Assembly: GCA_022984795.1 (NCBI GenBank)
Contig: JALIHJ010000021.1
Location: 227,825 to 291,824 of the forward strand
Direction: 5' to 3'
Origin: Fabrea salina
Taxonomy: Eukaryota > Ciliophora > Heterotrichea > Heterotrichida > Fabreidae
Length of the DNA stretch: 64,000 nucleotides
Position 1 is the stretch's first letter; each line of letters begins with the position of its first letter. The position numbers were made by a program, and so were the translations under genes. Below, one piece after another: positions 60,154-64,000 of the stretch. Under the pieces are notes generated by a model. That model saw only the letters and a list, made by a program, of their open reading frames with translations, was not told the origin of the DNA and did not search any database.

Positions 60154-61278
60154 TTACGCATACTTAAAACCTTTAAGACCTCTGACTTGTTGTCTGTTTA
60201 TGTCGTAGAAGCACCCAGCAATGCCTGCTCTGTACTCAACTGACTTCTTCATCTTGAATGACTTCTGTCCTTTGCTGACTCCTTGTCTGTAGTTCTTGAG
60301 TACTTCTTCCTGGAAACTTTCTAGCAATGCATTCCAGTTGGAAATTTCTATCAAGAATTCAGCTAGATCTTGGTTCATTTCTTCAATTCTGAACCCAAAT
60401 AGCTGAGTCTCTAAGTGATTGCCCATCTCACTTTCTTGAGCTTCTTCAAAGGTGTCACTGGGTGTTCTTTTCTGAGGGAGTTTGACCCCTTCGTTGGATG
60501 TTTCTTGAGTCATTCTGATTCTTTTGCAAGGCTTTTCTGGACTGAGTTTGTACCAGTTTTCTTCCTTTTGAAATCGGTACAGTATATGACCCAGTTCGTG
60601 TATTAAAGTGCTTTCGAATGAAACCTTTTTGATAACACGCTCGTTTCTACTGCCTTGAGTTCTGTAATCATACTCTTTTGTTAGGATGACATGATTACCC
60701 AGCACAGACACTCCTTGGACTCTTTCCGGTAATCTTCGGCAAAAGTAAGAGCTTTCTCTCAAGTTCTGCAAAACTTCAGCAACTCTTGCCACTTTCAGTT
60801 CTGGAATCCTTCTTAATGCAGCTCTGAATGCAGTGGTTTGAACTATCTGTTCTAAGAAACCAAACATTTCCGGTGATATTTTCTCTATTGAGAAAAGCGG
60901 TAGTTCTATGTAGGGCAGAACTTTCAATCTCATGTCATGTAAAAGCGCAGTAACCCAGAAAGAAACCACTATCCTTCTTTTGATTTCTGCTTCTCCTGTA
61001 GTCTCATTCAAGTCCCCTAGTAGAGAGTCTTCTTCTATTGATCTTAAATATTCTGTCAGAACATCGCCAATTGGCATCTTCTCTCTTTGGAAGTGCTCCA
61101 AGTCTTCATTGATTATTTGGCTGTTCTTGTACACAGCCAGGAATGCTAGTACTTTGATTGCATTATTCCTTTCGAGAATTCTGAGTCCCTTATAATTCTT
61201 GGGGACTTTGGATAGACCAAGTGACTTTTTGAGTCTATCCACTTCCTGATTGAATACTCCTAGAGTCTCTTCATTCAT
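60154..61278 (-). CDS. Putative HExxH metallopeptidase-like protein
   Basis: The predicted protein has 374 residues from the first ATG at 61278; the frame is open a further 20 codons upstream but only from GTG. Most of the protein is helical. At ~226-231 the sequence IHELGH fits the HExxH zinc motif, and an acidic cluster 53-63 residues downstream (ESEMGNHLETQLFGF, ~282-296) could supply the third ligand as in gluzincin peptidases. No signal peptide is seen, so activity would be intracellular. I do not recognise a named family. His codons are about half CAT here, while genes to the left are strongly CAC-biased, consistent with a young subtelomeric gene. A non-enzymatic helical protein is the alternative. 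Confidence 0.55.
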   Translation of the reverse strand: MNEETLGVFNQEVDRLKKSLGLSKVPKNYKGLRILERNNAIKVLAFLAVYKNSQIINEDLEHFQREKMPIGDVLTEYLRSIEEDSLLGDLNETTGEAEIKRRIVVSFWVTALLHDMRLKVLPYIELPLFSIEKISPEMFGFLEQIVQTTAFRAALRRIPELKVARVAEVLQNLRESSYFCRRLPERVQGVSVLGNHVILTKEYDYRTQGSRNERVIKKVSFESTLIHELGHILYRFQKEENWYKLSPEKPCKRIRMTQETSNEGVKLPQKRTPSDTFEEAQESEMGNHLETQLFGFRIEEMNQDLAEFLIEISNWNALLESFQEEVLKNYRQGVSKGQKSFKMKKSVEYRAGIAGCFYDINRQQVRGLKGFKYA

Positions 61279-61514
61279 CTCACTGTTGAATAGTCTCTGG
61301 AGTGCACAAATATACTGAGTGAATGAGTCTTTGCACACCTCTGAGTCTAATGCAAGTACTGGGTTACTTTCTATTTATATACAATATTCAGAGTTTGATT
61401 GCTTGTATGTGGAAGAACTGTGTGAAGAACTATGCTAATACAGTCTTTTTAATTGTTAGAGTTCTCAAATCACAAGCTTAAACATCGACACTGTAATAGA
61501 CTTACATATGATAA
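61279..61514. promoter_or_regulatory. Divergent spacer between HExxH gene and F-box/WD40 gene
   Basis: This A/T-rich sequence of 236 bases separates two divergent start codons, including runs such as TATTTATATACAATATTC. No RNA gene or repeat is recognised. It is the longest gene-to-gene spacer in the window apart from the subtelomere. Confidence 0.45.
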
Positions 61515-62552
61515 ATGGAACCTAGGCTGATTGTAAGTGGAAGTCAGGATAAGACTGTCAGACTTTGGAGTAAACCAAAGAAACTATTCACCTTTAGAGA
61601 ATTGGGTAACTTAAGACCCATTCTCGAGGTGTTTAAGTTCCTGAGTCCTGAAGAGGTCATGGGAATTGCAAGAGTCAACAAGCAATTCTATGAAGCCTCT
61701 TTCCACTCCGAAGTACTGAAACCTGCATTCAGACAAACTAAGGTTCTTGAAGGCCATACTGATTGTATCTGGTCAGTTTCTGTGCCTGAGAGGAAAGGGA
61801 TACTAGTGTCTGCTAGTGATGATTCCACCATTCGATTGTGGAGTCTAGCTACTGGACAACTAACCCAAGTGCTTAAGGGGCATAGTAGTTGGGTATTGTC
61901 TGTGGCCATTTCTAGTGATGGGAAGTGGATTGTGTCGGGAAGTGAAGACAAAACACTTAGAGTGTGGAGTCTAGCTTCTGGACTAACCACTCAAGTACTA
62001 ACAGGCCATAGTTATGGTGTTAACTCAGTGGCCATTTCTAGCAAGGACCAATACATTGTTTCTTGTGGTTATGACAATACACTTAGGGTGTGGAGTCTAA
62101 CTACTGGAGAAGTGATTAAAGTCCTTCAAGGCCATAGCGGTATGGCCAATTCAGTGGCCATTTCAAAGACTGACGATTATATTGTCTCCGGGGGTTATGA
62201 CTGCACTGTTAGAGTGTGGAGTCTAGCTTCTGGAGACCTGATTAGGGTGCTGCAAGGACATGGTGGTAGAGTCTGGTCAGTGGCTATTTCAAGTGACGAG
62301 CAGTTCATAGTCTCAGGAAGTGGAGACAAAACCATCAGAGTGTGGAGTCTCACTTCCGGAGAAACTATTCAAGTACTCAGAGGCCACAGTCGAGGAGTAC
62401 TTTCAGTCAACCTATCAAGTGATGACAAGTACTTAGTGTCTGGAGGTGGCTATGGAGACTACTCAGTGAGAGTTTGGGACCTCTCCACAGGTCAACAGAC
62501 TCAAGAACTACAAGGCCATACTCATAATGTGTGGTCAGTTAACTTAATTTAA
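61515..62552 (+). CDS. F-box/WD40 protein with circularly closed propeller
   Basis: The 345-residue protein begins with half a WD40 blade (RLIVSGSQDKTVRLW, ~4-18). It then has an F-box-like helical insert (~28-62: LGNLRPILEVFKFLSPEEVM, then R-V-N-K-Q-F-Y), followed by six full WD40 repeats and finally a half repeat (LQGHTHNVWSVNLI) that would complete blade seven with the N-terminal strand. Repeats carry G-H, W-S-V or V-S-V-A-I-S, S-G-[SG] and R-V-W. The F-box would bind SKP1 and the propeller a substrate, as in FBXW ubiquitin-ligase receptors. The gene is subtelomeric, and His codons are mostly CAT, unlike genes to the left. Confidence 0.8.
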   Translation: MEPRLIVSGSQDKTVRLWSKPKKLFTFRELGNLRPILEVFKFLSPEEVMGIARVNKQFYEASFHSEVLKPAFRQTKVLEGHTDCIWSVSVPERKGILVSASDDSTIRLWSLATGQLTQVLKGHSSWVLSVAISSDGKWIVSGSEDKTLRVWSLASGLTTQVLTGHSYGVNSVAISSKDQYIVSCGYDNTLRVWSLTTGEVIKVLQGHSGMANSVAISKTDDYIVSGGYDCTVRVWSLASGDLIRVLQGHGGRVWSVAISSDEQFIVSGSGDKTIRVWSLTSGETIQVLRGHSRGVLSVNLSSDDKYLVSGGGYGDYSVRVWDLSTGQQTQELQGHTHNVWSVNLI

Positions 62553-62912
62553 TTATTGAATTCTTGATTAATTTGATTGGTAGTTCTTGATGCATTTCTA
62601 CATGTTCTTCATCTCTACTTAGAGTTCTTGCTTAAGTATTATTCTTGACTAGTCTTTATTCTGCTTACTCTAAGTGTTACTGACTACTTAAGTACTAACC
62701 AGTTCTACTTACACAGTGCTTATGACACTCTGTTACTAGTGATTACTTAGTGATTTATTGAACTAAGTACTGTGTTTATTCTACAATTAGTTGATGTATC
62801 AACTCTTGGTGTTAGGGTATTCTAACTCTGTGATTACTAAGTGTGTTTCTGAGTTAATGTTCTTGTTAACTACTCTTAGTTATTGTCTATTCAGTTATTA
62901 GGCGGGGTTAAG
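62553..62912. other. AT-rich subtelomeric spacer
   Basis: No convincing gene is seen in these 360 bases. Short recurring words such as ACTTAGT, CTTAAGTA, AAGTACT and GTTACT, and the near-duplicate GATTACTTAGTGAT, give it a degenerate-repeat look. One isolated telomere unit TGTTAGGG lies at 62810-62817, and a GGCGGGGTTAAG stretch immediately precedes the telomere array. Confidence 0.7.
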
Positions 62913-63390
62913 TTAGGGTGTTAGGGTGTTAGGGTGTTAGGGTGTTAGGGTGTTAGGGTGTTAGGGTGTTAGGGTGTTAGGGTGTTAGGGTGTTAGGGTG
63001 TTAGGGTGTTAGGGTGTTAGGGTGTTAGGGTGTTAGGGTGTTAGGGTGTTAGGGGGTGTTAGGGTGTTAGGGTGTTAGGGTGTTAGGGTGTTAGGGTGTT
63101 AGGGTGTTAGGGTGTTAGGGTGTTAGGGGGTGTTAGGGTGTTAGGGTGTTAGGGTGTTAGGGTGTTAGGGTGTTAGGGTGTTAGGGTGTTAGGGTGTTAG
63201 GGTGTTAGGGTGTTAGGGTGTTAGGGTGTTAGGGTGTTAGGGGTGTTAGGGTGTTAGGGTGTTAGGGTGTTAGGGTGTTAGGTGGTGTTAGGGTGTTAGG
63301 GTGTTAGGGTGTTAGTTGGTGTTAGGGTGTTAGGGTGTTAGGGTGTTAGGGTGTTAGGGTGTTAGGGTGTTAGGGTGTTAGGGTGTGTTA
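62913..63390 (+). repeat. Telomeric repeat array, unit TGTTAGGG
   Basis: The array is 478 bases, about 59 units, with the G-rich strand reading left to right, as expected for a right-hand chromosome end. Most units are exact. A few carry an extra G (around 63051, 63121 and 63240), one has TTAGGTGGTG (~63280) and one TTAGTTGGTG (~63313). The unit is the reverse complement of CCCTAACA, known from heterotrich ciliates. DNA nevertheless continues to the right of the array. Confidence 0.97.
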
Positions 63391-64000
63391 CTATAATCAA
63401 GTATCCTCTTTTACCTGTTTTGTCAACTACAAATCCGAACACCGGGCAAGCAATCCCTGCAATTCCATAGGTTATGCTCATTATGTAGTCGGCTGTAGTC
63501 AAGGAAAACCCAAATCTTTCCTGAAAGAACTTCCCAGCTATGTTGTTGAAAGACATCACACAAACATACACCACCAAACAGTTGACTGCAATAAGCCAAA
63601 AGCTCAGCCCAAACCTTTTGACATCAGAAAACTTTACTTTTTCTGAAGGGTCTAGTTTCTTCTTTGCCTTTATTCCAAGTTTTGCGTCTCTGTGGCGGTC
63701 TATTAAACTTAGCAAAACTCCACACACCAAAGAAACTAAGCACACTCCTAAACCAAAAAAGAGTCCAAACACTACTGAATCTGTTAAGTGGTAAAACAGT
63801 GGCTCAGTCATATTGTTCAGTACACTCCTAGTCTAGAAATACTTATGTTCATTCCCAAAGCCATAGCAAGTTCCTTCCTTCAAACCAGCTAGCCACTAAG
63901 GTGCTTTGCGAAACATTCAGACTCTCTCCGCCCAAACCAAAAACTACCCTTCCTCCCAGTGCAATTCCATAAGACTTCAAAAAAACACCAAACCCAAACA
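63391..64000 (-). pseudogene. Truncated second copy of MFSD1 exon 2, frame broken
   Basis: These 610 bases repeat 57887-58498 and run to the window edge. The copy lacks the MFSD1 C-terminus, because the telomere array takes its place, and reading toward the N-terminus is broken by two one-base deletions near 63827 and 63875, both in short homopolymers. No substitution separates the copies. The minus-strand frame reads from the MFSD1 sequence straight into telomere repeat. This could be a real terminal rearrangement or an assembly artefact with uncorrected read errors. Confidence 0.9.

Noticed and set aside
62913-63390. CRISPR-like or satellite array
   Set aside because: Units are 8 nt, contiguous and identical to the heterotrich telomere repeat, with no spacers.
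63391-64000. A fresh chromosome end made by telomere addition inside MFSD1
   Set aside because: The repeat strand is G-rich on the wrong side; telomere added to the left of this fragment should read CCCTAACA on the plus strand.
1-64000. Bacterial or viral origin of the segment because of its operon-like packing
   Set aside because: Dynein, SKP1, NUDC, E(z), TM9, ribosomal P1 and spliceosomal introns are all eukaryotic; no mobile element or viral gene was seen.

Overview
ORGANISM. The window looks like macronuclear DNA of a heterotrich ciliate close to Stentor. Four observations support this. (1) A terminal-type array of the 8-nt unit TGTTAGGG (= CCCTAACA on the other strand) lies at 62913-63390; this is the unit known from Stentor and Blepharisma. 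(2) Two genes need removal of a 15-nt intron (GTA...TAG) to give a continuous, sensible protein; 15-nt introns are a Stentor hallmark. (3) The standard genetic code fits: a 4,551-codon dynein gene is open, Trp is TGG, and TAA, TAG and TGA all appear as terminal stops. UGA=Trp as in Blepharisma is therefore unlikely. (4) Genes are packed almost without spacers. The species assignment is inference.

LAYOUT. 1-12.1 kb: end of a short-chain dehydrogenase, a Nup88-like nucleoporin, a coiled-coil gene with an intron, a HEAT-repeat protein, an outer-dynein-arm docking protein (ODAD1/CCDC63 type), a RING/TRAF zinc-finger protein, an FHA-FHA-PP2C phosphatase, an F-box protein and the Drs1/DDX27 helicase. 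12.1-21.3 kb: ARL5, a small basic protein, a cytosolic carboxypeptidase, ribosomal P1, a mitochondrial helical-repeat protein, a TRP-like channel, an orphan and SKP1. 21.4-35.0 kb: one axonemal outer-arm (beta-type) dynein heavy chain. 35.1-49.2 kb: UBE2W, phosphomannomutase, a coiled-coil protein, a cathepsin-D-like protease, an ARID/ARM protein, NUDC, a DoxX-like membrane protein, a TPR protein, a DEAH helicase resembling TDRD9/Spindle-E, UBXN11 and an E(z)-type SET methyltransferase. 49.2-60.0 kb: a second TRP-like channel, a CCP5-type carboxypeptidase, an F-box/pseudo-GTPase/CAAX protein, a TM9 protein, an ankyrin-like protein, MFSD1 with an intron, and a WD40 protein. 60.1-62.6 kb: an HExxH protein and an F-box/WD40 propeller. 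62.6-63.4 kb: AT-rich subtelomere and telomere. 63.4-64.0 kb: an almost exact second copy of part of MFSD1, placed beyond the telomere.

THEMES. Cilia and microtubules are prominent (dynein heavy chain, docking complex, two tubulin carboxypeptidases, NUDC). Ubiquitin/SCF components are also prominent (SKP1, three F-box proteins, UBE2W, UBXN11). Convergent stop codons abut or overlap (gaps of -8, -4, 0, 0, +1, +1 nt), divergent start codons can be 5-14 nt apart, and same-strand neighbours can overlap by 1-17 nt. Leaders are therefore a few A/T-rich bases, and promoters and 3' ends must lie partly inside neighbouring coding sequence.

MOST INTERESTING. (a) The apparent 5.5-kb repetition of the chromosome end across a telomere. 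(b) An F-box fused to a Ras-like domain that has lost its nucleotide-binding residues but keeps a C-terminal CAAX-like CSLL. (c) An F-box spliced into one blade of a circularly closed WD40 propeller. (d) Two TRP-like channels sharing extra hydrophobic segments after S6.
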